NCBI GenBank assembly: GCA_028874365.1
Contig: JAPPJZ010000044.1
Location: 1-64,000 of the forward strand
Reading direction: 5' to 3'
Source of the DNA: Chloroflexota bacterium
GTDB taxonomy: Bacteria; Chloroflexota; Dehalococcoidia; Bin125
Length of the DNA: 64,000 nt
Below, piece by piece: positions 33,934-43,351 of this stretch. The notes under the pieces are model-generated. The model saw only the letters and a list, made by a program, of their open reading frames with translations. It ran no database searches and had not been told where the DNA came from. Each line of letters opens with the position of its first letter. Within the stretch, counting starts at the first letter, position 1. Both the position numbers and the translations under genes were made by a program.

Positions 33934-34974
33934 ATGAGTCGGATGATGGAGGATCCTCGGATTGACCCTCGGTTGAAGGCGGTGTTTGGGGGGTTGGCCG
34001 CGTTTCCGTTGCCGAACTTTGATACTCGGGAGGAGTTGATTGCGGCGATGAACCGGCCGGAAGTGCTGGAGGGTCTGCGCGCGACGCAGCTGTTCACGGA
34101 GGAGGAAGCGGAGGTGGTTGCGCCGTCTGCGGGGTTGACGATTACGACGGAGCGCTTCGTCTCGGCGCCGGACGGGAACACAATCCTGGTGTCGCTGATG
34201 CGGCCCCGTACAGACGGGCAGTTGGACGATCCGGCGCCCTGCGTGTACCACATTCACGGCGGAGGGATGGCGGTCACGTCGGCCTTCGATGCGGGCTACC
34301 AGGCATTGGGGCGGATGATCGCGAACCAGGGCGTGGCGGTGGCGATGGTCGACTTTCGCAACTGCGTGGTGCCGTCGTCGGCGCCGGAGATTGCGCCGTA
34401 TCCGGCGGGTTTGAACGACTGTGTGTCGGGATTGAAGTGGCTGATCTCGAGGGCGGATGAGTGGGGCATTGACACCAATCGGATCGTGGTTTCGGGTTCG
34501 AGCGGGGGCGGCAATCTGGCGTTGGCGCTGGGACTGCGGCTGACCCGCGAAGGCGATGCGGGACTGATCAGGGGGCTGTACGCGATGTGCCCCGACATCG
34601 CCGGGAGCAGGCCGCGCGACGACCTGCCGTCGTCGATTGAGAACAACGACGTGTGGCTCGATTCGCACAGCAACTTCAGCAGATTGGGCTACGGGATTGA
34701 GACGTTCGAGGCGCGGGATCCTGAGGCCTGGCCGCTGTTCGCGAACGAGGAGCATGTCCAGGGGTTTCCGGAGACGGTGATCAGTGTGAACGAGTGCGAC
34801 CCGCTGCGGGACGAGGGGATTGCGTTCTATCGCTTGCTGCTGCGGGCGGGTCAGCAGGCTCGGTGTCGGCAGGTGATGGGGACGATCCACGGCGGCGACA
34901 ACATGGTGCTGCCGTGTACCGATCTGGCGTTGGCGACGGCGCGGGACATTGCGGCGTTTTGTCGGGGGGACTAG
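33934..34974 (+). CDS. Hormone-sensitive-lipase-like esterase
   Basis: A 346-residue alpha/beta hydrolase of the HSL (family IV) type. The oxyanion-hole motif is YHIHGGGMAVTSA, the nucleophile VVSGSSGGGNLALALG, the acid VNECDPLRDEG, and the His MGTIHGGDNMVL. An N-terminal cap of about 75 residues precedes the core. ATG 33934 has AGGAGCGG upstream. It probably hydrolyses short acyl esters. Its stop overlaps the stop of the convergent CoA-transferase in CTAG. Confidence 0.88.
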   Translation: MSRMMEDPRIDPRLKAVFGGLAAFPLPNFDTREELIAAMNRPEVLEGLRATQLFTEEEAEVVAPSAGLTITTERFVSAPDGNTILVSLMRPRTDGQLDDPAPCVYHIHGGGMAVTSAFDAGYQALGRMIANQGVAVAMVDFRNCVVPSSAPEIAPYPAGLNDCVSGLKWLISRADEWGIDTNRIVVSGSSGGGNLALALGLRLTREGDAGLIRGLYAMCPDIAGSRPRDDLPSSIENNDVWLDSHSNFSRLGYGIETFEARDPEAWPLFANEEHVQGFPETVISVNECDPLRDEGIAFYRLLLRAGQQARCRQVMGTIHGGDNMVLPCTDLALATARDIAAFCRGD

Positions 34975-36242
34975 GCTCTTCGCGCTCGGCCGCGGCGGGA
35001 CATTGGTTGGCGCGGGTTTTTCTGTGATTGGACTTCGGTGATCTGCTCGGCGTTGAAGCCGAGTTCGGACATTATCTCGGCGGTGTGCTGGCCGAGTTCG
35101 GGGAACCAGGGCTTGGCGCTGGGCGGGGTCTTGCTGAACTGGGCGAAGTTGCCGGCCATTGGGCGCTTGCCGACGCCGGGGACGTCTTTCTCGACGATGT
35201 AGCCGTTCTCGAGGGCTTGCGGGTCGGCGATGACGTCCTCGTAGTCGAAGACGCGCTGGTACATGATGTGCTCGCGGCGCTCGTCGAAGAACTGCTCCCA
35301 CTCGTCGGTGGTCCGGTTCTTCATGGCGCGGGCCATGTGCGGGCGTAGGAGTTTGGACTGCTCGAGCCAGCGGAAGTCGCTGAGGGGCGAACGTTTCTGG
35401 CTGGCGTCCCAGCGCGGATCAGTGGCAATTTCGGGGATGCCGCCGAACTCGCAGAAGTCCTGCCAGGCTTCGTCGCCCTGGACGTCGACGTGGAAGGCTC
35501 CGCCGTCGGCGGTGAGGTAGGTGCCGGCGCTGCCCGGGACGTTGGGGTGATGCGGTCCTTCGCGTGAGAGCAGGGTGCCGGAGATCGAGGAGTGGTTGAG
35601 CTCCCAGGCCTGCATCCAGACCATGACTCCGTAGGCTGAGGTGCGCACCTTTTGTCCGATGCCGTGGAGCTCCCGGGCGGCGAGGGCGGTCATGATGGCG
35701 AGGGTGAGGCCCATCGCGCCGGAGGTGTCGCCGATCACGCTGCCTGCGATCATCGGTTGGGTTTCGGGGTCGCCGACCATGTTGGCGATGCCGCTGCGGA
35801 CCTGGGCGTATTGGTCGGTCATGCGCTTGTTGCGGTCGGGACCCTCGTGGCCGAAACCGTTGGCGATCCCTTAGACCAGCCGCTCGTTGCGCTTCGCCAG
35901 CTCGTCGTAGCCGAGGCCCATGCGCTCGAGCGAGTCCTCGCGGAAGTTGCTGACGAATACGTCGGCGCGGTCGACGAGGCGCATCAGGACTTCGCGGCCG
36001 ATGTCGGTGTGGACGTCGAGCGCGATCGAGCGTTTGCCGTGTGAGACGGAGAGGAACTGCGCGCCGGGTGTCTCGGGCGGCGCGGTCCAGTTGACGCCGG
36101 TGTGCCAGCGATTAGGGTCGCCGCCGGGCGGTTCGACCTTGACGACGTCGGCGCCCATGTCGGCGAGGAATCCGCCGACCAACGGTCCCTGGATGGCGAT
36201 CGCGAATTCGACGACGCGCAGGCCCTGGAGCGGTTCGGGCAT
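34971..36242 (-). pseudogene. CaiB/BaiF CoA-transferase interrupted by one in-frame stop
   Basis: A family III CoA-transferase of 424 codons with a single TAA at 35871-35873. Upstream (36242-35874) are the N-terminal motifs LADMGADVVKVEPPGGDPNR and HGKRSIALDV, ending NERLV; downstream, in the same frame, come GIANGFGHEGPDRNKRM, the Asp segment IGDTSGAMGLTLAI and an intact C-terminus. In related proteins the stop position is normally Tyr (LIYA/LVYG-xx-GFG), so TAT or TAC has become TAA. The rest shows no decay, so this is a very recent mutation, a strain variant or a sequencing error. Its end overlaps the esterase stop. Confidence 0.85.
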
Positions 36243-36392
36243 CGTTCACCTCGGCTTTCCGTGGCGATCATAGGCAGGCGCAGGTCGTGGCGTCGGACGC
36301 GTTGTCCCCCTCTCGCTCGAAGAGAAGGGACTTGAGGTTGGGGCTCTTATCCTGTCTGGGTGCAGCCGGCTGGCGTTTGAGGATTACGGACC

Positions 36393-39300
36393 ATGACCTT
36401 TTCCTGGGAGCTGTGGCAGTTCACGCAGGGCGTGCGCTGGCGGATTGCGTTGTCGGTATCGGTTGGGCTGCTGGCGGTGGCGGCGGGGGTGGCCCGGCTG
36501 GCGTTGCTGGGTTGGATGGGGGCGCGGATTTTCGAGGGGGACAGCTTCGGTGATCTGGTTCCGTTGATCATTGCGACGGCAGCGTCGATCGCGGCGCGGT
36601 CCGTCTTCCTCTACGCGAAGGAAGAGGTCGCGAACGGGACGGCGCTGCAGGTGCAGTTCTCGCTGCGGCAACGGCTATTCGACCAGGTCGTGCGGCTGGG
36701 GCCGTCGCACTTTGATCGCAAGCGGACTGGCGATGTGACGGTGGGGGTGATCGAGGGGGTTGAACAACTGGAGACGTTTTTCGGGCAGTACCTGCCGCAG
36801 TTGATCGTGGCGGCGCTGGCGCCGATCGGGATTTTCATCTTCATGGGCTGGCTCGACCTGCCGGTGGCGGCGATCTACTTCGGCTTTGCGCTGGTCACAC
36901 TCGTGCTGCCGCAGTTGCTGAAGCAGAAGAACGCGGAGGCGTCGCTGCGGCGGCGGGACGCATACGGCTCGTTCGCGGCGGACTTCCTCGACTCGGTGCA
37001 GGGTCTGGCGACGCTGAAGGCGTTTGGTCAGAGTGGTCGGCGCGGGGCGGAGTTGGCGGAGCGGGCGCAGGTGGTGTTCCGGACGACGATGGGCGTGCTG
37101 TTCCACAATGCGATCGCGCAGGGTCTGACGATCCTGGCGATCACGGTGGGAGCGGCGGTGGCGCTGTACGTTGGGGCGCTGCGGGTCGAGTCGGGGGCGA
37201 TGGAGCTGGCGGAGCTGCTGGTGGTGCTGATGTTGGGGGTCGAGGTGTTCCGTCCGCTGCGAGAGTTGAGCCAGCTCTTCCACCAGGGGCTGCTGGGCAT
37301 GGCGGCGACGGAGAGCGTGCTGGACATCGAGCAGGCCCAGCCGCTGACGCCGGACGCCGAGGCGGCGCCGACCGAGGTGGTTGAGCCGCGGATCGAGTTT
37401 GAGCACGTGACGTTCAGCTACCCGACCGGGCGTCGGCCGGCGTTGGAGGATGTCAGCTTTAGCGTTGAGCCGGGCAAGCGGATCGGCGTGGTTGGACGCT
37501 CCGGATCGGGCAAGTCGACGCTGGTCTGGCTGCTGCAGCGTCTGTACACGCCGCAGGAGGGGACGATTCGGCTGGGCGGGCGCGATGTCAACGAGTTGCG
37601 CTTCGCCGACATTCGCTCGCAGATGGCGGTGGTGTTGCAGGACACGTATCTCTTCCACGGGTCGGTGTTGGCCAACCTGCGGTTCGCGAAGCCCGATGCG
37701 ACGGAGGACGAGATCCGCGCGGCGGCGGAGGCGGCGAACGCGCACGGGTTCATCAACTCGTTGCCCGAGGGCTACGGGACGGTGATCGGCGAGCGCGGGC
37801 ACCGGCTGTCGGGCGGGGAGCGGCAGCGGATCGCGATTGCGCGAGCGTTGCTGCGCGATGCGCCGATGCTGATCCTGGACGAGGCGCTGTCGAGCGTCGA
37901 TGCGGAGAACGAGGCGACGATCCAGGCGGCGCTGGATCGGCTGATGCAGGGCCGGACGACGCTGATCATGGCTCACCGGCTGTCGAGCGTGCGCGACTGC
38001 GATGAGATCCTGGTGTTGGATGAGGGACGGCTGGTCGAGCGCGGCGACCACGAGACGCTGCTGCGTGAAGGCGGGGTCTACGACTGGTTGATGCAGGGGC
38101 AGATGACCGATCCGAGTCTCGATGGGTTCGTCGATGATGCTCCGCCGGCGGAGCGGGCGGCGGCGGTCGGCGCGAGTGGTTCGCTGGCGATGCGCGACTA
38201 CGGCGGTGGGGCGACCGAGGCGATCATTCGCGCGGAGGGCATGGGCTGGCGAGAAACGTCGGCGCGGTTGCTGGCGATGGCTGCGCCGTACTGGTTCAAG
38301 ACCAGCCTGTCGTTCGGGACAGGGGTGGCGCACTTCTTTGGCGCGATTGCGGTTGGCGTGATCGGCGCGTTCATGGTCGCCAATGTGCGGGACGGGGAGT
38401 CGATCACGCTGCTGGCGGCGCTGTTGATCGTGGTGGCGGTGCTGACCGGTCTGTTCCGCTTCCTGGAGAACTGGGTCTCGCATGACATGGCGTTCCGGTT
38501 GCTGGCGGATATGCGGATCGCGTTGTTCCGCAAGCTGGATCAGATCGCGCCGGCGTACCTGTTGCGGCGCCGATCGGGCGACCTCGTGTCGATGGCGACT
38601 CAGGATGTGGAGACGGTCGAATACTTTTTCGCGCACACGATTGCCAATGCGTTTGTCAGCGTGGTGATTCCGGGCGCGGCGCTGATCACGCTGTTCGTTG
38701 TCGACTGGCGGCTGGGCATCGGGCTCGCGCCGCTGCTGATCCTGGCGGGGCTAAGCCCGCTGTTTACGCGGCGGATTGTCGACCGGCTGGGGTCTCGCTC
38801 GCGCGACCACCTTGGCGCGCTTAATGCGCACATGGTCGACACGCTGCAGGGTCTGCGCGAGGTGACGGCGTTCCAGCGCGAGCCGGAGCGCAAGACCGAG
38901 TTTGAGGGTCTGATGCGGGAGTACATGCCGATCCGGGGCGGATTCAACCGGCAGATCTCGGCGCAACGCACGTTGTTGGAGGGCCTGACCGGCTACGGCG
39001 GTCTCGCGGTGCTGACGATTGGCGGTGTGCTGGCCGTGCGTGGTGATATCGACTCGGCGCTGGCGCCGCTGCTGACGCTGCTGGCGATGGGCGCCTTCAT
39101 GCCTGTGGCGGAGCTCGCGCAGGTCGGGCGTCGGCTGGGCGACACGCTGGGCGCGACGAGGCGCCTGACGGCCGTGCATAGCGAGCCGGTTGCGGTGCTG
39201 GACGGCCCCGGGGCGTCGGCGAACGGCGGCGACCGGGATGGGGCGGGCGTGTCCGAGGGCGCGTTTGCATCGGTCGGGTTCACGTACGAGGACACGCCTC

Positions 39301-39989
39301 GGGCGGCGCTGGATGAGGTCTCGTTCGACCTCAAGCCGGGCGGCACGGTGGCGCTGGTCGGTCCGTCGGGCGCGGGCAAGACGACGGCTGCTCATTTGCT
39401 GCTCCGCTTCTGGGATCCTCAGGACGGCAAGATCACGCTGGAGGACTCGGACCTGCGCACGTATCGGCTCGATGAGCTACGTGGGCAGGTGGCGCTGGTC
39501 GCGCAGGACACGTACCTGTTCAACGCGTCGATTCGGGCCAACCTCCAGGTGGCGAAGCCGGATGCGACTGAGGACGAACTGCTGCTGGCGATCGAGCGGG
39601 CCGGGTTGTCGGATTTCGTTGAGTCCCTACCGGAAGGGCTCGACACACCGGTCGGTGAGCGCGGCGCGCAGCTCTCGGGCGGGCAGCGTCAGCGCGTCGC
39701 GATTGGGCGGGCGCTGCTCAAGGATGCGCCGGTGCTGATCCTCGACGAGGCCACGTCTCATCTCGACGGCCTGAATGAGCGGCTGGTCCGGGATGCGCTG
39801 GACGAGCTGATGTCGGATCGGACGACGCTGGTGATCGCGCACCGGCTCTCGACGGTCAGGGACGCGGATCAGATCGTGGTGCTGGACGAGGGTCGGGTGG
39901 TCGAGATTGGGAAGCATGAGGATCTGGCGTCGGAGGATGGGCTGTATTCGCGGCTGGTGCGTCGGCAGTTGTCGGCGGCTCGACGGTGA
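36393..39989 (+). CDS. Full-length fused ABC exporter (two TMD-NBD halves)
   Basis: A 1198-residue type IV ABC exporter with both halves in one chain. Half 1: membrane part to about 300, Walker A VGRSGSGKSTLVWLL, signature LSGGERQRIAIARALL, Walker B LILDEALSSVD. Half 2: membrane part about 610-900, Walker A VGPSGAGKTTAAHLL, signature LSGGQRQRVAIGRALL, Walker B LILDEATSHLD. Bacterial exporters of this kind are mostly half-transporters or CydDC/LmrCD-like pairs; a covalent full transporter is less common. The Glu after Walker B is present in both halves, so both sites may be active. The substrate is unknown. The restriction-modification gene starts 1 bp after its stop. Confidence 0.9.
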   Translation: MTFSWELWQFTQGVRWRIALSVSVGLLAVAAGVARLALLGWMGARIFEGDSFGDLVPLIIATAASIAARSVFLYAKEEVANGTALQVQFSLRQRLFDQVVRLGPSHFDRKRTGDVTVGVIEGVEQLETFFGQYLPQLIVAALAPIGIFIFMGWLDLPVAAIYFGFALVTLVLPQLLKQKNAEASLRRRDAYGSFAADFLDSVQGLATLKAFGQSGRRGAELAERAQVVFRTTMGVLFHNAIAQGLTILAITVGAAVALYVGALRVESGAMELAELLVVLMLGVEVFRPLRELSQLFHQGLLGMAATESVLDIEQAQPLTPDAEAAPTEVVEPRIEFEHVTFSYPTGRRPALEDVSFSVEPGKRIGVVGRSGSGKSTLVWLLQRLYTPQEGTIRLGGRDVNELRFADIRSQMAVVLQDTYLFHGSVLANLRFAKPDATEDEIRAAAEAANAHGFINSLPEGYGTVIGERGHRLSGGERQRIAIARALLRDAPMLILDEALSSVDAENEATIQAALDRLMQGRTTLIMAHRLSSVRDCDEILVLDEGRLVERGDHETLLREGGVYDWLMQGQMTDPSLDGFVDDAPPAERAAAVGASGSLAMRDYGGGATEAIIRAEGMGWRETSARLLAMAAPYWFKTSLSFGTGVAHFFGAIAVGVIGAFMVANVRDGESITLLAALLIVVAVLTGLFRFLENWVSHDMAFRLLADMRIALFRKLDQIAPAYLLRRRSGDLVSMATQDVETVEYFFAHTIANAFVSVVIPGAALITLFVVDWRLGIGLAPLLILAGLSPLFTRRIVDRLGSRSRDHLGALNAHMVDTLQGLREVTAFQREPERKTEFEGLMREYMPIRGGFNRQISAQRTLLEGLTGYGGLAVLTIGGVLAVRGDIDSALAPLLTLLAMGAFMPVAELAQVGRRLGDTLGATRRLTAVHSEPVAVLDGPGASANGGDRDGAGVSEGAFASVGFTYEDTPRAALDEVSFDLKPGGTVALVGPSGAGKTTAAHLLLRFWDPQDGKITLEDSDLRTYRLDELRGQVALVAQDTYLFNASIRANLQVAKPDATEDELLLAIERAGLSDFVESLPEGLDTPVGERGAQLSGGQRQRVAIGRALLKDAPVLILDEATSHLDGLNERLVRDALDELMSDRTTLVIAHRLSTVRDADQIVVLDEGRVVEIGKHEDLASEDGLYSRLVRRQLSAARR

Positions 39990-39990
39990 G

Positions 39991-42900
39991 ATGAGCGGTT
40001 CGCTGTCCGCTGCCGAGTTCGCCGCCAAATGGCGGGAGAACGCCAGGCGTGAGAGCGCCTCTTCGCAGGAACATTTCATCGACCTCTGCCGGCTGCTCAA
40101 CGTGCCGACGCCTGCTGAAGCCGACCCTTCGGGCGAGTCCTACACCTTCGAGGCCGGGGTCGAGAAGCTGGGTGGCGGTCAAGGCTGGGCCGACGTGTGG
40201 AAGCGCGGGCACTTCGGCTGGGAGTACAAGGGCAACCGCGCCGACCTGGCCGCCGCCTACCGCCAGTTGCTCGACTACCGCGAGGACCTCGAGAATCCGC
40301 CCGCGCTGGTGGTCAGCGACATGGATCGGATCGAGGTCCACACCAACTTCACCAACACCCGACCACGGGTGTACGAGATCACACTCGATGGACTCGCGGG
40401 CGGCGGGGATACGACTGCGGAGGCGCTGCGCATCCTGCGCGGCGTGATGGTCGAGCCGGAGGAGCTGCGGCCGCGCCAGACGCCGGACGAAGTCACGCAG
40501 GCCGCCGCCTCGCGCTTCGCCGACCTCGCCCGCTCGATGCAGGAGCGCGGACACGAGCCCGAGACGGTCGCGCACTTCCTCAATCGCGTGCTGTTCTGCC
40601 TGTTCGCCGAGGATGTCGGCCTGCTGCCGCGACGCCTGATGACCGACCTGATCGAATCGCGCACGGACGACCCCGAGGCCTTCACCAGCGGGCTCGCCGA
40701 TCTCTTCCGGCTGATGTCGGACCGCGAGTCGGGGCGATTCTTCGGCACCCAGCGGATCGAGTGGTTCAACGGCGGACTGTTCGACGACGATTCCGTGCTG
40801 CCCTTCAACAGCGACGAATTGCGCACCGTCGCCGACGCCTCCAATCTCGACTGGTCGCAGGTCGAGCCCGCCATCCTCGGCACCCTCTTCGAGCGCGGGC
40901 TCGACCCGGACAAGCGCGGACAGCTTGGCGCGCACTACACCGACCGCGAGAAGATCCTGATGGTCGTGGAGCCGGTCGTGATGACACCGCTGCGCCGGGA
41001 GTTCGCCGCGATGCAGGCATGCGTCGCTGAACTGATGAAGGATCGCCAGCCCAGCCCGCTCACGCGCGACGGATTGCGTCGCGCCAACCTGCCCAAATGG
41101 GAGCGGGACGCAGAGGCCGAGTGGCGCGGATTCCTCAAGCGCCTGCGCGACGTGCGCGTGCTCGACCCCGCCTGCGGCTCCGGTAACTTCCTGTACGTCA
41201 CCCTGCGCCTGCTCAAGGACCTCGAACAGCAGGCCATCCGCTGGGGCGCCGAGCGGCTGCGCATCAGCGGCGAGTTCCCGCGCGTCGACCCGCACAACGT
41301 GCTCGGCATCGAGATCAACCCCTACGCCAAAGAACTGGCCGGCGTCGCCATCTGGATCGGCCATATCCAGTGGATGCTCGACCACGGCTACGGCTTCCCT
41401 CGAGACCCCGTCCTGCAACCGCTCGACAACATCGAACTCCGGGACGCCATCCTCGCCTACGACGAAGAAGGCAAACCCATCCCCGCCACCTGGCCGAATG
41501 CCGAGTTCATCGTCGGTAATCCGCCGTTCTTGGGGACCAAACTGATGAGGTTGTCCTTGGGAGACCATTACGTCGAAGCTCTGTTTGGAGCCTGGCGCGA
41601 GGCGGTGGCACAGGAGTCGGATCTGGCTTGCTACTGGCACGAAAAGGCACGCGTGCAGATTGCAGCGGGCACGTCAAGACGTGCCGGGCTGCTAGCTACC
41701 AACTCAATACGAGGCGGAGCGAATCGCAGAGTTTTGGACGCTGTAAAGGAGAGCGGAGACATCTTTGTCGCGTGGTCTGATCAGCCGTGGGTCGTGGACG
41801 GCGCGGCAGTTCGAGTATCGATTGTGGCTCAGGACAATGGAAGTGAAGAGATTCACCTGCTGGACGGCGAGATTGTAGGGGCAATCCACGCGGACTTAAG
41901 TGGTGGACTTGACCTCACCAATGCCAGGGGTCTTCCCGAGAACGTGGGCATCTCGTACATGGGTGACACAAAGGCAGGGGCCTTCGAGATATCGGGCAAA
42001 CTCGGCCGCGAAATGCTAAAGCTCCCTTCTAACATCAATGGTCGGACGAATGCTGACGTTGTCGTTCCTTGGATCAACGGCATGGACATCACGCGGCGAC
42101 CTCGCGATATGTTCATTGTCGACTTCGGCACCAACATGTCGGAGGCGGAAGCTGCCAGTTATGAAGTGCCATTCGAACATGTCAGGGAGCATGTATACCC
42201 AGTGCGATCCAACAACAGGCGAAAGGCCTATAGGGAGCGCTGGTGGATTCACGCCGAGGCTCGGCCCGCTATGCGCGAAGCACTGGCGCCTTTGAAGCGA
42301 TACATCGGAACCTCAATGGTTGCGAAGCACAGGGCATTTGTTTGGCTTCACGTGGCAACCAACCCGCACAATGTCGTGATCGTCATCGCCCGAGAAGACG
42401 ACTACGCCTTCGGCGTACTCCACTCTCAAGCTCACGAACTCTGGTCGCTGCGAATGGGCACCTGGCTCGGAGTAGGCAACGACCCCCGCTACACGCCGAC
42501 CACCACCTTCGAGACATTCCCTTTCCCCTGGCCACTCAACACGCACGACGACGCCCTGACGCCGGAACAGCACAAGCACCGCGACGCCATCGGCGCGGCA
42601 GCCAAGGAGCTGGATGAGAAGCGGCGGCTCTGGCTCAACCCGCCGGAGTGGGTCCGCGAGGTTGCCGACGTGATCCCTTCGCTGCCGCCGCGTCTGCTGC
42701 CGGTCGATGAGGAGGCCGCGGAGCAACTGAAGCGGCGCACGCTGACCAATCTCTACAACCAGCGGCCGACGTGGCTCGACAACCTGCACCGCACGCTCGA
42801 TGCTGCGGTCTTTGCGGCCTACGGCTGGCCGGCTGATATCGGCGACGAGGAGATGCTGGAGCGGTTGCTCAGTCTCAACCTGGAGCGGGCGTCGGGGTAG
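39991..42900 (+). CDS. MmeI-type (Type IIL) restriction-modification enzyme
   Basis: A 969-residue single-chain restriction enzyme and DNA methyltransferase. The N-terminal nuclease motif D68-X9-E78-x-K80 (ADVWKRGHFGWEYKG) has the same spacing as MmeI. A helical spacer follows, then SAM motif I VLDPACGSGNFLYVTL (~390) and the adenine-methylase motif GNPPF (~509-513). The 500-800 region holds the end of the methylase and the target-recognition part; the C-terminal helices end near 969. Such enzymes methylate one strand and cut ~20 bp away. The part from about 41540 to 42380 has lower GC (53-57% in sampled lines) than the first half (63-73%). Start ATG 39991 directly follows the ABC gene. Confidence 0.85.
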   Translation: MSGSLSAAEFAAKWRENARRESASSQEHFIDLCRLLNVPTPAEADPSGESYTFEAGVEKLGGGQGWADVWKRGHFGWEYKGNRADLAAAYRQLLDYREDLENPPALVVSDMDRIEVHTNFTNTRPRVYEITLDGLAGGGDTTAEALRILRGVMVEPEELRPRQTPDEVTQAAASRFADLARSMQERGHEPETVAHFLNRVLFCLFAEDVGLLPRRLMTDLIESRTDDPEAFTSGLADLFRLMSDRESGRFFGTQRIEWFNGGLFDDDSVLPFNSDELRTVADASNLDWSQVEPAILGTLFERGLDPDKRGQLGAHYTDREKILMVVEPVVMTPLRREFAAMQACVAELMKDRQPSPLTRDGLRRANLPKWERDAEAEWRGFLKRLRDVRVLDPACGSGNFLYVTLRLLKDLEQQAIRWGAERLRISGEFPRVDPHNVLGIEINPYAKELAGVAIWIGHIQWMLDHGYGFPRDPVLQPLDNIELRDAILAYDEEGKPIPATWPNAEFIVGNPPFLGTKLMRLSLGDHYVEALFGAWREAVAQESDLACYWHEKARVQIAAGTSRRAGLLATNSIRGGANRRVLDAVKESGDIFVAWSDQPWVVDGAAVRVSIVAQDNGSEEIHLLDGEIVGAIHADLSGGLDLTNARGLPENVGISYMGDTKAGAFEISGKLGREMLKLPSNINGRTNADVVVPWINGMDITRRPRDMFIVDFGTNMSEAEAASYEVPFEHVREHVYPVRSNNRRKAYRERWWIHAEARPAMREALAPLKRYIGTSMVAKHRAFVWLHVATNPHNVVIVIAREDDYAFGVLHSQAHELWSLRMGTWLGVGNDPRYTPTTTFETFPFPWPLNTHDDALTPEQHKHRDAIGAAAKELDEKRRLWLNPPEWVREVADVIPSLPPRLLPVDEEAAEQLKRRTLTNLYNQRPTWLDNLHRTLDAAVFAAYGWPADIGDEEMLERLLSLNLERASG

Positions 42901-43351
42901 CGACGGATCGAGTTGTAGCTCCAAGTGGGACAGATTGAAAGTGCCACATTCAATCTGCATGCCTGTTTTCGCCGTTCTCGGCCGCAACACGCCCGAATTC
43001 GCCCGTTTTGACAGACTCGAGTCCGGAAAGTCGTGCAGATTGAAGACGGCACTTTCAATCAGCACGTTGGGGCTCCGGCCTGCGTGGGCCGCCGCCTGCG
43101 CGGGGGCGACATTGTTGGGGGACGCGGAAGGGCCCTCACCCCCCGCCTTCGCGGGGGCAGGCTCTAACCCTCTCCCTCAGGGAGAGGGGATCAGAAGGGA
43201 ACCTCGGTGTAGGGGCCGTCACCCCCCTTCGCGGGGTACGCTCTCACCCTCGGGGAGAGGGGCCGGACGGGGAGTTGGCGGACCCGGTTTCGGTTCGAAC
43301 CGGGGCGCAGCGTCGATGTGACGACGTGGACCGGGGTACCTTCGGTGGTGC
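42901..43351. repeat. Gene-free gap with REPIN-like pair and two REP-like repeats
   Basis: No gene is seen. 42931-42957 and 43036-43062 are two 27-nt imperfect palindromes (each GATTGAA...TTCAATC) in opposite orientation, 78 bp apart. At 43132-43190 is a full dispersed repeat with CCCGCCTTCGCGGG and CTCTCCCTCAGGGAGAG hairpins; at 43216-43263 is a shorter, altered second copy. The gap separates the restriction enzyme from unrelated genes. Confidence 0.8.

Noticed and set aside
36675-39395. Long minus-strand frames under the ABC exporter
   Set aside because: Arg/His/Gln/Pro-rich shadows of a clear exporter gene; no start signal or family similarity.
39856-41640. A 594-codon minus-strand frame under the restriction enzyme
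   Set aside because: Antisense to a gene with complete nuclease and methylase motifs; composition is that of a shadow frame.
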